NCBI GenBank assembly: GCA_035297145.1
Contig: DATGZN010000035.1
Span: 23,137 to 87,136, forward strand
Length of the DNA stretch: 64,000 nt
Origin: QHXW01 sp035297145
Lineage (GTDB): Bacteria; Acidobacteriota; Terriglobia; Bryobacterales; Bryobacteraceae
Direction of reading: 5' to 3'
The notes beneath the pieces were generated by a model. That model did not search any database and was not told where the DNA came from. It saw nothing but the letters and a program-made list of their open reading frames with translations. The translations under genes and the position numbers were made by a program. Shown piece after piece: positions 46,445 to 56,600 of this stretch. Numbering within the stretch: the stretch's first letter is position 1; the number at the start of each line of letters is the position of its first letter.

Positions 46445-47692
46445 TCATAAATCGAGCTCAATTGCGGCGTACGGAGACACTGCCGGAAAATGGAGTTCCA
46501 CGGCGTCTGTCAGCGGTTCCATCTCAACCTCACGTGGAGACGGCTGCTGCAAAGTCCGGATCCGAGCTGATCGATACCGGCCAGCCACGCTTACTGTGAT
46601 CTCATCGCCCATTCCACCGTGTTGCAGATTACCACGGTCCACATAGAAAAGCATTTGCACAAGGGCTTGTCGCCGATCGGGCGTCATCGTGAAGAAAGAT
46701 CCGACAGCGCCTCCATTCCAGAAGCGCAAGAGATCGTACTGATGGCTGACCAGCACCACTGAGTCGTTGGCCAACAGATATGCGTCAACGAGATTCGCCT
46801 TCGCCACCGCCACTCTCCCCGTGCCGTGCATGCGCAAGTCATACCGAGGATGTTCGGCCTTCCTGGCGGAACTGCCGGGAAGAATTGGGCCCCACTGGGG
46901 ACCGGCAATCACCAGCCCGCCGCCTTCGACAAAAGCCAGGATTTGCTTAAACAGACCCGGCGCAGGCAAGCCCTCGTCAGGACAAATCACAGCTTTAAGA
47001 CCTCTCAACGTCGATGCCGAGAGCGCCGCTAGGGGAATGATGCGGTACTGCTCGTTGGTTCGATCGAGCAAGTCAAGTAGCTCGCGGCTGAGGGGCTCGT
47101 TCTTTCCGGAATAGTCCGAAATGACTCCGATCACGGCTTCGGGAACGTAGTCTGACCAGCTTTTCTGGGCGGCGAAGAAATCCGCTGCCCGATTCACCTG
47201 AGTCCATGTTTCAAGTGCGCGCGGCTCCTGAGCCGCGATCGCCGGCGCAAGCTGAGCGTCGAGCGAAATGATCCAGCGGCCGCCGCGGGCCGCCGCGTCA
47301 GCGAAGGCCATTACGTAGGACTTAGGAGATGAACGCGACTGCTTCGGCCCGGCGTCTACCCAAATCGCCGATCGTGGCTGAAGAGCGGCGGCCAGACGCA
47401 CCACCCAGCCATTCGAGTCCACCCACGGAGCAGCCGTAGGGCCGGCTGTAACCGCGCCGTTCTTGGCCACTTCCACGCCGGGCCACTCGCCTTTAGTGAT
47501 GACAACTCCAGCAGGCGGGGAGCCCGGTTCACCGACGTTGATGCCTTTCTTCAGCGCCTCTGCGACAACCGACTCGAGCGCGGTCTCTCTCTGAACCAGC
47601 AAGTAGTTGATGCTTGTGCCCTGTAGTAGCGCGAGAGCGGATGGGTCCACCCATCCAGCCGGCCACTGCATCGGAGTCCATTGTGGATGCAT
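46445..47692 (-). CDS. Protein of unknown function, class I amidotransferase/beta-galactosidase-like fold
   Basis: 415 residues from the ATG at 47692. There is a TGA directly before the start, so no longer N-terminus can be read. The sequence has alpha/beta sections (RGLKAVICPDEGLPAPGLFK, then FVEGGGLVIAGPQWGPILPG) that recall the GAT-like or trimerisation domains of GH42-type enzymes, followed by a beta-sandwich-like end. No signal peptide is present, odd because all later operon genes encode exported proteins; the true N-terminus may be lost. First gene of the DUF362-lactonase-bicupin operon. Function not assigned. Confidence 0.5.
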   Translation of the reverse strand: MHPQWTPMQWPAGWVDPSALALLQGTSINYLLVQRETALESVVAEALKKGINVGEPGSPPAGVVITKGEWPGVEVAKNGAVTAGPTAAPWVDSNGWVVRLAAALQPRSAIWVDAGPKQSRSSPKSYVMAFADAAARGGRWIISLDAQLAPAIAAQEPRALETWTQVNRAADFFAAQKSWSDYVPEAVIGVISDYSGKNEPLSRELLDLLDRTNEQYRIIPLAALSASTLRGLKAVICPDEGLPAPGLFKQILAFVEGGGLVIAGPQWGPILPGSSARKAEHPRYDLRMHGTGRVAVAKANLVDAYLLANDSVVLVSHQYDLLRFWNGGAVGSFFTMTPDRRQALVQMLFYVDRGNLQHGGMGDEITVSVAGRYRSARIRTLQQPSPREVEMEPLTDAVELHFPAVSPYAAIELDL

Positions 47693-48242
47693 CAGGAGTT
47701 AACCTCGAGCCGACACTAGGCGGCTCGGCAGCGTTTCCAGTTCTGAACGCCGCATACGCGCCCAGTCTGCTGCTCATCTTACCTCTGCCAGAGGAGCCTC
47801 GCGGAGACTGCCCGATCACAGTGGCTTCGCGCTCGTCACCTCGTCAAACTTGCGATTCTGTCCGGTACGTCCGCATGCGCCCGCTTTTCAAAATGCAAAA
47901 GGGGGTAATGCATTAGAAAGCCCCACCGAGAGAGCTTTGGCCCGTGCGAGATACCAACGGCCAAGGCCGCTGCCGGCCGTATTGCTTGCCAGTCGCCGTC
48001 ACTCCAAGTTCCAGTAAGGCTGCCCGGCGACGACGCTGTGTTTTCTGCCGCCAGAAGGCCGCCCGCAATCGCATGGCGTTGGAGAACACAAGCTTTTCAT
48101 GTTTGCGATGTGCATACATCCCCAACGACAGCGTCATTGATCTATGACGGCTCCTGATTTGCCCTTAGGTTTCGATTTTCTTTCGGAGTGACGAAGTCGG
48201 GTCTTTCGGTTTTCAATTTTCCGAGCCGTTGGTGAAACTCAT
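47693..48242. other. Gene-free stretch
   Basis: About 550 bases with no gene I can support. It should hold the promoter of the minus-strand operon starting at 47692, but I see no clear hexamers. A 67-codon plus-strand frame at 47944-48147 has a CxxC-like pattern but no ribosome binding site or family. Confidence 0.35.
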
Positions 48243-48809
48243 CTACCGGTCACCCGGTGTTCTGTTATCTGCTTTACACCGGTGGCCGAATCGAGCTGTA
48301 CGTACCGGCTCCGATGTGCTGGTAGCTCCTGGTGGTAATCCGATGCGTTGCACCGTTCTTTTCCAGTGCTTCCAGTTCTCGTGATTGTCGAGGATCATGC
48401 GTGCAGCCAGGCGCTTCTGGAAGGCGCAATCGTAGATCAGGTCCATGACGTCACTCCCTTCGGGCCTTGGGGCGAGACCGAATTTGTCAACGAAGGAACG
48501 AAACGTCTTCACCCTAAACTGGAGACACCCGTAGTAGTACCGGCCATCAAGGTCCTGATGAACGATCCGAGCCCTGTTGCCGGATTCCGCCAACGACAGC
48601 GCATCAAGCCACGTTTCCAAGGTCCGTTTTTGACGGATGCTTGGGGAGGCTGCAACGGATACATGGGCCTCGTCATTAGCGCCGGGGGCACAGCCATCGT
48701 CTCCATTCACTTGCGAACATGTTGTCGAGATAACAATGATGACCGCAGCCACAAAGCTGGAGCGCATTCGAGCAAGGCTCTTGGAAGTTTGATGTGTCCT
48801 GCTTTCCAC
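48243..48809 (-). CDS. Secreted lysozyme/transglycosylase-like protein
   Basis: 188 residues with a signal peptide (FVAAVIIVISTTCSQVNG). The mature part reads LDALSLAESGNRARI, then DGRYYYGCLQFRVKTF, and ends around NWKHWKRTVQRIGLPP. The AES-GNR glutamate followed by the GCLQF segment fits a small lysozyme-like lytic transglycosylase active site. Length is short for such enzymes. A role in local peptidoglycan cleavage is inference. No partner gene adjoins it, the nearest plus-strand gene being ~500 bases away. Confidence 0.55.
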   Translation of the reverse strand: MESRTHQTSKSLARMRSSFVAAVIIVISTTCSQVNGDDGCAPGANDEAHVSVAASPSIRQKRTLETWLDALSLAESGNRARIVHQDLDGRYYYGCLQFRVKTFRSFVDKFGLAPRPEGSDVMDLIYDCAFQKRLAARMILDNHENWKHWKRTVQRIGLPPGATSTSEPVRTARFGHRCKADNRTPGDR

Positions 48810-49305
48810 TGGTGAGGCGATTATGGGCTACGAAAGCTGCGAGCTCAATATGTGTTTGGTTATCGGGGCACTGCTAACGGAAGTGGCTCACTTGTTAGCC
48901 ATGACATTGACACACAGTTGCCGTTCTAGCAATTGGCGCACCGAAGCGTCCGGGTCGTGGCAACAATCGACGATGATGCGACATGCTGCGGAGGCTGTCG
49001 GCCGGGAGCATCGAGGTCGCCAGCATGAAAATCACCGTCGGCTTTGCCGAGGATGGGAGTCGGACTATCCCGCATGCGCCATACCTGTGCAGCACCTATT
49101 TGTTTTTGAGCGTTTGCGGATCGGAGACCAATGATGTTTGACTAAGAAGGCGCATGTCTGGCTGCCAAGCATCAGCGCTTCCACCTGCATCTCAGGTTTG
49201 GGCACTCGGGATGGCCACGCTGCCATACTGTTGCAATCAGTTCCGCAATCTGCTGCGAAATACGGGGAGAAGTACAATGCCGGCAGGGATGCCAAGCGCG
49301 AGTAT
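48810..49305. other. Gene-free stretch upstream of the CRTAC1 gene
   Basis: About 495 bases, open to both flanks (divergent genes), with no coding frame I trust. The open frame from 49138 to the CRTAC1 start continues in frame, but the Tat leader at 49306 fits the protein better. Promoters for both flanking genes are expected here but not resolved. Confidence 0.35.
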
Positions 49306-50988
49306 ATGCCGCGTCATTTTTCGCGTAGAAAACTTTTAGCCAACATCGCGGCGGTTGCGCTTCCCGGAATCTCGCGAGCGGCATCGAGACCATATGCAGA
49401 AGGCGTCGTATTCGACGAGATACCGCCCGAAAGGAGTGGTGTCTACTGGGTTCATAGAAATGCTCTTTCGGCCGAGCATCACCCCCCGGAAACGCTGGGC
49501 CCTGGCTGCGCTTTCCTGGATTATGACAACGACGGCTGGATGGACATCTACCTCGTCAATAGCGGGCCATGTGATTTCTACAGGCCCCCAAAGCCGTTGC
49601 GCAACGCGCTCTACAAGAACAATCGCGACGGAACCTTTACCGACGTCACCGAGAAATCCGGCTTAATCGGCGGAACAACCTTCGGCATGGGAGTAGCCGC
49701 GGGCGATTACGATAACGACGGCTACCCCGATCTCTTGGTCACCGGCTACGGCCGGTCCATCCTCTACCACAACAACGGTGACGGCACATTCACCGACGTC
49801 ACGGAGAAAGCCCGTCTGTCCCTCCCCGGCTGGACCACGAGCGCCGTGTGGTTCGATTACGACAACGATGGCCGCCTCGATCTCTACGTCTGCAACTACA
49901 TTGACTACACGAACAAGATCCCGTGTCCCGATAGTCTCGGCCGGCGCCACTACTGCACGCCCAATCTGTATAAGCCCACGCACGGGTTGCTCTACCACAA
50001 CAACGGCGACGGCACATTCAGCGACGTCGCTCTGGGCACGGCAATTGACCGCGCCATGGGCAAAGGCTTGGGAGTGGTCGCCACCGACGTCAATAATGAC
50101 GGGCGCATGGACCTGTTCGTCGCCAACGATACCGTGGAAAATTTCCTGTTCATCAACCGCGGAAACAACCGCTGGCAGGAGATCGGTGTCATTGCCGGCG
50201 TCGGTTTTGGCGAGAATGGGCAGACGCGCTCGGGCATGGGCGTCGACGCCGCGGACATCAATGCCGATGGCTGGGAAGATCTCTTCGTCAGCAACATCAA
50301 CTATGAGATGTTCTCGCTTTACACCAACAACAAGAACGAAACCTTCTTCGACGCCGCGCACAAATACGGCATCGCCGAGCCCACGCGCATGCTGAGCGGC
50401 TGGGGCTTGAAGTTGTTTGACTACGACAATGACGGCGCTATAGACCTCATCCTGTCCAACGGCCATCCCGACGACATGGTGGAGTCGTACTACGAGAATG
50501 TGAAATACAAAGAGCAGTTGCTCCTGTTCCATCAGGAGCGTGGCCTGCTGCGCAATGTGAGCGCCGAGGCTGGCCCCGCTTTCCGCAAGCCGCTCGCCGC
50601 GCGCGGTCTCGCTGTCGGCGATTATGATAATGATGGCCTGACCGACGTGCTGGTGGCCACCAACGGCGGCGCTCCCGTTCTACTGCATAACCGCTGCTCA
50701 GCGGGCAATCACTGGCTAGGTCTCAAACTGGAAGGCGTGAACTGCAACCGCGACGCTGTGGGCGCCCGCATCACCTGGTCGGTCGGCGGCGTCACCCGGT
50801 CCCGGCTGAAAAACGGCGGCGGCAGTTATTTGTCCTCGCACGATCCCCGCGTCATCCTGGGGCTGGGCGCGAGCACGAAAATCGATTGGGTCGAGATCAA
50901 GTGGCCGCTGCCAAGCGGCAAGACGCAACGGCTTGTGGACCTGCCCACGGATCGCTATGTCACAATCATCGAGGGAAAATCAGAGTGA
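49306..50988 (+). CDS. CRTAC1/ASPIC-type FG-GAP protein with Tat leader
   Basis: 560 residues from the ATG at 49306. The N-terminus (HFSRRKLLANIAAVAL) is a twin-arginine leader. The body has seven calcium-binding FG-GAP/VCBS loops of the form D-x-D-x-DG-x-x-D, among them DYDNDGWMDIY, DYDNDGYPDLL, DYDNDGRLDLY, DVNNDGRMDLF, DINADGWEDLF, DYDNDGAIDLI and DYDNDGLTDVL. It closes with an ASPIC/UnbV domain (NHWLGLKLEGVNCNRDAVGARI). It folds as a seven-bladed, integrin-like propeller, secreted or periplasmic. Ligand unknown; often next to TPR proteins, as here. Confidence 0.88.
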   Translation: MPRHFSRRKLLANIAAVALPGISRAASRPYAEGVVFDEIPPERSGVYWVHRNALSAEHHPPETLGPGCAFLDYDNDGWMDIYLVNSGPCDFYRPPKPLRNALYKNNRDGTFTDVTEKSGLIGGTTFGMGVAAGDYDNDGYPDLLVTGYGRSILYHNNGDGTFTDVTEKARLSLPGWTTSAVWFDYDNDGRLDLYVCNYIDYTNKIPCPDSLGRRHYCTPNLYKPTHGLLYHNNGDGTFSDVALGTAIDRAMGKGLGVVATDVNNDGRMDLFVANDTVENFLFINRGNNRWQEIGVIAGVGFGENGQTRSGMGVDAADINADGWEDLFVSNINYEMFSLYTNNKNETFFDAAHKYGIAEPTRMLSGWGLKLFDYDNDGAIDLILSNGHPDDMVESYYENVKYKEQLLLFHQERGLLRNVSAEAGPAFRKPLAARGLAVGDYDNDGLTDVLVATNGGAPVLLHNRCSAGNHWLGLKLEGVNCNRDAVGARITWSVGGVTRSRLKNGGGSYLSSHDPRVILGLGASTKIDWVEIKWPLPSGKTQRLVDLPTDRYVTIIEGKSE

Positions 50989-51122
50989 TTTCTCTACGCC
51001 CTTTCCTGCTACTCCTCCTCGTCATTGGCGCGGGCGTGGATCGCATCGGTGTCGGGCTCGCCGACAAGATGCTGGTCAATCCTATGCTCTGTTCGAGCTG
51101 CTCAGGGCCTCGATCATGGTGA
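50985..51122 (+). pseudogene. Possible short remnant after the CRTAC1 gene
   Basis: A 45-residue frame from a GTG overlapping the CRTAC1 stop (GTGA): a signal-like run (LRPFLLLLLVIGAGVDR), then a short tail ending in SCSGPRSW. Another frame over 51085-51145 encodes LFELLRASIMVIRGKIGE, so the original gene may have shifted frame. The region ends a few bases before the convergent TPR gene stop. Weak support; no family. Confidence 0.25.
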
Positions 51123-51154
51123 TCCGCGGAAAAATCGGCGAGTGAGGCGGCGCT

Positions 51155-52102
51155 CTACTTCGGACCCGCTTCGCCAGCCTCCTCCGCCCGCCTCTCCTGC
51201 CGGGCCCGTTTCACCTTTTCGTCCGCTTCCTTTTGCAGCCCAAATTCCCGGCTGGCGTCTTCCTGCCGCCCGGAGCGCTGATACGCCGTTCCCAGATAAA
51301 AGTGAGCCGCCGGGTTGTCCGGCTGTAGCTTGGTCGCGGCCTGCAGCGGCGCCACCGCCTCTGCGACGCGTCCCCCTTCGATCAGCGTTCTGCCCAGCCC
51401 AATAAATGCGTCCGTAAATCCGTCATCGATCTTCGTTGCCCGTTCAAAATGCTGCGCCGCCACACTCGTCTGCTGGTCCTGCCGCGCCAGCTCGCCCAAC
51501 ACATATTCCGATGGCGCGCTTGCAGGATCCATCTTCAATTCTTCTTCGAATTCCCGCCGCGCCTCTTCTTTATTCGCGTCCCGGTTCGGCCCGGAAAGCA
51601 GCAGACGCCCGATGCGATAGTGAATTCCGCGAACTTTCGGTTCTTTCTTCAGCACCTCGCGGTATTCCGCAATCGCATCCTCTGCCTTGTCCTGCGCTTC
51701 CATCGCCTCGGCGTTCAACTCGTGCATCTGGTAGGAATCGCGCGCACTGCTTGCCAGTTCTTGCGAGGCGCGCAGCGAAAGATCAGAAAATAGCTGGACC
51801 GTGATATACAGCACCTCCGGATCGTGGGGAAATTGTTTTCTCAGAGAGCGAACCAGGTCCACGGCCATTTCCGCATCTTTCAATGTCATCGCGCACTGCA
51901 CGCCGTCCACCCCCAGCCGCTTCTTGAGCTCCGGATCCGCAGCGTGCGCCAGGGCCGCCTTAACCATTGGCAGCGCTTCCCGGCATTTGCCTGATTCAGC
52001 CAGCACCGCGACCGAGGCCGGTGCCGGGCTCTTGCCGGCGGGCGCCTGTGCGGCAGCCATTCCGACCATCGCTAGCGCGCTCGCCGCGCGTAGCTCTCTC
52101 AC
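51155..52102 (-). CDS. Secreted tetratricopeptide-repeat protein
   Basis: 315 residues with a signal-like start (ASALAMVGMAAAQAPAG). TPR pattern repeats: AEYREVLKKEPKVRGIHYRI, YVLGELARQDQQTSVAAQHF and AAHFYLGTAYQRSG. It ends in a charged helix (ADEKVKRARQERRAEEAGE). TPRs scaffold protein complexes, and in these bacteria a TPR protein often lies beside a CRTAC1 protein; here the two genes are convergent, not co-transcribed. Likely periplasmic; partner unknown. Confidence 0.78.
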   Translation of the reverse strand: MRELRAASALAMVGMAAAQAPAGKSPAPASVAVLAESGKCREALPMVKAALAHAADPELKKRLGVDGVQCAMTLKDAEMAVDLVRSLRKQFPHDPEVLYITVQLFSDLSLRASQELASSARDSYQMHELNAEAMEAQDKAEDAIAEYREVLKKEPKVRGIHYRIGRLLLSGPNRDANKEEARREFEEELKMDPASAPSEYVLGELARQDQQTSVAAQHFERATKIDDGFTDAFIGLGRTLIEGGRVAEAVAPLQAATKLQPDNPAAHFYLGTAYQRSGRQEDASREFGLQKEADEKVKRARQERRAEEAGEAGPK

Positions 52103-52198
52103 GCATTCATTGTACGTTTGCGCAGGTGCAAGTGGCCAATGAGCTGCATTACTAGAGAATCACTGGCAAAAGAGGATCGATTTTCGCGCTGGTGGGTT

Positions 52199-53449
52199 TT
52201 ACTCCCAAAACGTTGACGGAATCGGACGCAAAGAAACTGGCCACACTTTCAGAATGGTATCGCGGTAAATCTCGGCTTCGATTACCATCTCCCATGCATC
52301 GGGCGAACCGCTCTTGGCCCACTGCTCCTCCACGAGCTTCAGACCTTCGCGCGAAAGGAGTAATGACGTCATACTAGTCAAAGCTCGGCCCAACAAAAGC
52401 AGTGATCGAGTCCCCTCCGGCCGAGCAGGCAACAGAACGACAATCGCCGGAGAGATCCGCCGGTCTGCCGAATAGGCAGTTTCTTGAAACTCGGCCGGCT
52501 CGCCAGGCTTGGGGTTTCGGTTCCTGACCAGGTCGGGGGTAACCCTGGCGATGTAGAAATTCAACTTCTCCAGCATCCCATTGAGATAGACCGCGGTTCG
52601 GGGCATACCGAGGAAAACGGTGTTCTGAGCGGCAAAAGAACCGGCCCCGAACCTTCGCGACTCGATGAGTTCCACTTGCTGGCCGTTCTTCTCGAGGTAT
52701 TGCAGCAACTTCACGCCTGCCGTAAGCTCAGGCGCCCCTATGTATGACTGGGATAATTCGGGAGGACCCAATCTTTTGGACAAGTCCCGGAGAATCGGGG
52801 ACGTAGGCCACTTTGGAAAGTCCGAGATCTCCAAATCCCGCACATACAGTTTGTGGTCCGGCCAGAAAAAGTACATAGGGCTTGGCACCACGACCGTCGT
52901 GAACTTCCCTCCTGCGAGAAATGATCGCCAGAACCGTGGCAGCGGAGGTGGACTAGGCGGGATGGCAGCCCTAAGGCCGCGATTCTGGATAACAAGCGCG
53001 GTGCAAACGAACACCAGTCCGCTAACGACAGCGGCAAGGCCTACAATGTAGCGAAGTGGCAGCCGTTTGAATACGGAAACAAACGAGAGTTTGGGCCGCT
53101 TGTAGACCCACTGCAGCTCGTGGCGGCCGAGCGGAATCGACAGCCGAATCGGAAACGATGCATCGGACGAATCGCAGAATTCCCTGAGTTTCGTGCGTAG
53201 CCGTGCCACGTGCACCCGTACCGTGGAATCTGTCTTTGGATCGAAATCCGCAGAGCGTCCTAAAGCATCCACTGCCAGCGCATATTCGCTGACTCGCTCT
53301 TCTCGGTGATTCCAGAGGTAAAGGAGTAGCGCCCGCATCATCGGCGCCGTGCGAAAGGTTTCGCTGTCTGCCACCTGCTGGAGGAGATCATCGAGTTCCT
53401 GGCTTCGGCGCGGCGCCACTCGGCTGACTACTGCAGTCCTGGCCACCAT
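52199..53449 (-). CDS. CadC-like winged-helix regulator with membrane anchor
   Basis: 416 residues. The N-terminal ~110 residues form an OmpR/PhoB-type wing (TVRVHVARLRTKLREFCDSS) ahead of a transmembrane helix near 130-155 (YIVGLAAVVSGLVFVCTALV). The rest is periplasmic with sensor-like alpha/beta parts. This is the arrangement of CadC-type one-component regulators, which detect an outside signal and bind DNA inside. It is divergent from the large TonB receptor, 245 bases apart; the dyad at 53536-53549 lies between them. Probably controls that receptor; inference. Confidence 0.8.
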   Translation of the reverse strand: MVARTAVVSRVAPRRSQELDDLLQQVADSETFRTAPMMRALLLYLWNHREERVSEYALAVDALGRSADFDPKTDSTVRVHVARLRTKLREFCDSSDASFPIRLSIPLGRHELQWVYKRPKLSFVSVFKRLPLRYIVGLAAVVSGLVFVCTALVIQNRGLRAAIPPSPPPLPRFWRSFLAGGKFTTVVVPSPMYFFWPDHKLYVRDLEISDFPKWPTSPILRDLSKRLGPPELSQSYIGAPELTAGVKLLQYLEKNGQQVELIESRRFGAGSFAAQNTVFLGMPRTAVYLNGMLEKLNFYIARVTPDLVRNRNPKPGEPAEFQETAYSADRRISPAIVVLLPARPEGTRSLLLLGRALTSMTSLLLSREGLKLVEEQWAKSGSPDAWEMVIEAEIYRDTILKVWPVSLRPIPSTFWE

Positions 53450-53535
53450 TTGATTCGATCATTCTGCTACATGCATCTGGGATACGCAAGGGGGCACCCC
53501 CATAACTCATTGAAATCGCAACGCAACAGCCCAAG

Positions 53536-53549
53536 TTAACGTGACGTAA
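53536..53549. promoter_or_regulatory. Dyad in the regulator-receptor intergenic region
   Basis: TTAACGTGACGTAA has near-symmetric arms (TTACGT/ACGTAA) with one extra A in the left arm. It lies 26 bases upstream of the receptor's promoter and between the divergent genes, so it is a candidate site for the CadC-like regulator. No experimental support. Confidence 0.3.
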
Positions 53550-53574
53550 CAGCCCGCAACATACTGATTGAGAC

Positions 53575-53602
53575 TTGATTGTAAAGGGCAGATCTGCATA
53601 AT
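53575..53602 (+). promoter_or_regulatory. Promoter of the TonB-dependent receptor
   Basis: TTGATT at 53575-53580, a 16-base spacer and CATAAT at 53597-53602. The -10 matches 5 of 6 positions and the -35 matches 4 of 6. The start codon at 53695 would give a ~85-base leader; GGGGGAAAGG at 53676-53685 is the likely ribosome binding site. Confidence 0.5.
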
Positions 53603-53694
53603 CCGAAAACACACACACGTGTATGCTTTTTGGCTAAGGGGCTTGGTTAACCCGGGAAAACTATTCTGGTGAATTGGGGGAAAGGTGTCGACGT

Positions 53695-56600
53695 ATGAGG
53701 ACTCGAATGAGAATTTGGCTGTTCGCCTTTGTGTTGGTTTTTGGCGCTTCGCTGGCTTGGGCGCAATTGTATTCGGGGTCGGTTGTCGGCGTAGTTGCCG
53801 ATCCTTCCGGCGCGGTAATTCCGGGTGCGAAGGTGACGTTGGTGGATCAGGACAAGGGCTATACCTTCAACGTCACCACCGACAGTACCGGGCGCTATTT
53901 CTTTCGTGGTGTCCCGCCCGGAAGCTACAAGGTCACCGTTGTCGCCCAGGGATTTCAAATTCAAACCCGCACCGGTATCGTCATGGAGGTGAATCAGAAT
54001 ACCTCGGTCGACCTCACCTTACAACTGGCCACCGGCGCGCAAACCGTCAATATCACGACTGAAGCGCCATTGCTCTCCACGCAGGATTCGGTCACATCCC
54101 AAGTGATCGACCGGAAACTCATCAATGACCTGCCCAACGTTGACCGCGACGTCATGAGTCTCGCCTATCTAACTCCCGGCGTTGTCGTCATCCAAAACGG
54201 CGGTCAATCGGCCGGCGGCAATTGGTTCGTTTCGAACGGAGGCCGCGAAGCGACGGCCGACGTAGTATCGGACGGGATCAGTCTCACGCAGTTCGACCAA
54301 AACAGTGGCGTGCAGGACTTGCAATTGGATCCCAATTTGGATTCGGTAGAGGAGTACAAGGTACAAACCTCGAACTTCAGCGCGGAATTTGGTTTTTCTG
54401 GCGCCACCATCGTGAACATGATCACGCGCTCGGGCACCAATGAATTCCATGGCAGCTTGCATGAGGCCTTCCGCAACAACGTACTGGACGCCAATGACTA
54501 CTTCGATAATGCGGCTGGCAACTCGTTGCCCGGCCTTCACCGCAACCAATTCGGCGGCACGGTGGGCGGCCCTATCAAGAAAAACAAAACCTTCTTCTTC
54601 TTCGATTACGATGGCATCCGGCAAACCTCGCAGTCGACGCACACGGCGGCGGTGCCGACTCCGCTCGAGCGCCAGGGGAATTTCGGGGAGTTGTGCACCT
54701 ATAACGGCGGCTCCTTCGACAAGAACGGCATGTGCTCTTCTCCGGCGGGTCAGCTTTGGGATCCCTACTCCGGCGTCTATAACGCCAACGCCGGCGGAGC
54801 CGTCCGCTCCGCTTACATCCCGTTCAATAACATGATCACATTTATGAGCGGAGGTAGTCCGGCATTGCAGGGCACTCCCTACGAGCCGGCCCCGCATGCA
54901 GGCAACCTCATTGATCCGGTGGCAAAACAGATGCTGAATTATTTTCCCATGCCCAATACCGGTGGCATCATTGGAACACCTAGCTACAACAACTTCTTCA
55001 ATTGGATCAAATCGGGGGCCAACAGGACGAACAACGACCAGTTCGACATCAAGATCGATCATCGCTTCAGCGACAAGAGTCTCTTGTCCGCCAAGTATTC
55101 TCAGCAGAACAATTTGTTCACCCCCGAGAATTTTTACGGAAACATTGCTGATTCCAACTCCGGGCCAACACCAACGCGCGTTCATGCCCTGGCGCTCAAT
55201 TGGACTTACACCTTCAGCCCTACCATACTGATGACCCTGTCTGCCGGCTTCGTCCGGGAATGGAATCTCCAGCCCGGCCCAAGCCAGTTCAAAAATCTGG
55301 ATCCCTCCGCCTTGCTTGGCGAGCCAAAATACATGGATTTAGGCTCTCCGGCCTCGCTGCCCAGTATCAACATCGGAGATTCGTACGGTTCCAGCGTTGG
55401 CAACGGGCCTTACAGTTACTATCTGGCCGGGCAATCTACGGCTCAGATACAAGACACCTTCAGTTGGGTCAAGGGTGCGCATGAAATAAAATTCGGCGGG
55501 GAAGTGCGCCAGCATCTGGGCAACTTCGCCAACCCCGGACCAACCGGCGGGTCGTTCTCCTTCGACTACGGCACCACCTCCCAAGATCCTAATTTCGGCG
55601 ATGGCGGCGACGCCATGGCGAGCGCCATGACCGGTTTCTCGGTAGATGGTGGCGGGACGTATGAAATCGCCAACTGGGTCAGCACCGAGAACTATCAGGC
55701 CGGCGGCTACATCCAGGACAACTGGAAAATTACAAAGAAGCTGACGCTGAACCTCGGCTTACGTTACGACATCACCCTGCCGCGGACCGAACGCTATAAC
55801 CGCATGAACTGGGACGATCCGAGCATAGTCTCTCCGCTGCAGATACCCGGGCTGCCCACGCTACACGGCGGTGAGGTGTATGCCAGTCCCAATAACCGTA
55901 CCAACTACGAGCCTGACTACACGAATTTCCAGCCACGATTCGGCCTGTCCTGGCAGCCGCTGAGCAAGACCGTGATTCGCGGCGGATATGGTATTTTCTA
56001 CTCAACCTCCAAAGTCGGCGCGGCCGGACCGGGCGCCTGGGGGTATCAGGGATACGTGAAAGACACTCCCTGGATCACCACTTATCAGAACGATCACGCC
56101 ACTCCGTTCGCCCCGCTGAGTAATCCGTGGCCCAACGGAGGGCCTAGCTTACCGCCCGGCAACACGTTGGGTGCGCTCAATGACTACGGCGGGTACACTG
56201 CCTGGGGTCCAATCAAGAGCTTGGCCTCCACTCCTTACGAGGAAACCTGGAGCCTCGGTTTCCAGCGTGAGCTCCCCTTCAACATGGTGGCCGAGGGCGA
56301 CTACGTCGGTAAGGCGGGGCACCATCTGTATTTCGACGGCGCCGGAAATCTGGATTTTCTTGGACCTCAGATCGAGCATGACTCCGCCGGCCAGATCGCG
56401 CAGTTGCTCACCCTGGTGAAAAATCCCTTCTACGGGCATCTGACTGATCCGAACGCCCCATACAACACTCCCTTGATTCAGCAATCCAACCTCCTCGTGC
56501 CCTACCCTCAATTCGGTGGGTTCCCTGGCGATGCGCCGCCATGGGCCAACTCCATCTACAATGCGGCGCAGTTACGGGTCGAGAAACGGTTCTCTTCGGG

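Noticed and set aside
49663..50532. 289-codon minus-strand ORF over the CRTAC1 gene
   Set aside because: Caused by the repetitive DxDxDG codons of the real gene read in antisense; no start signal and no family.
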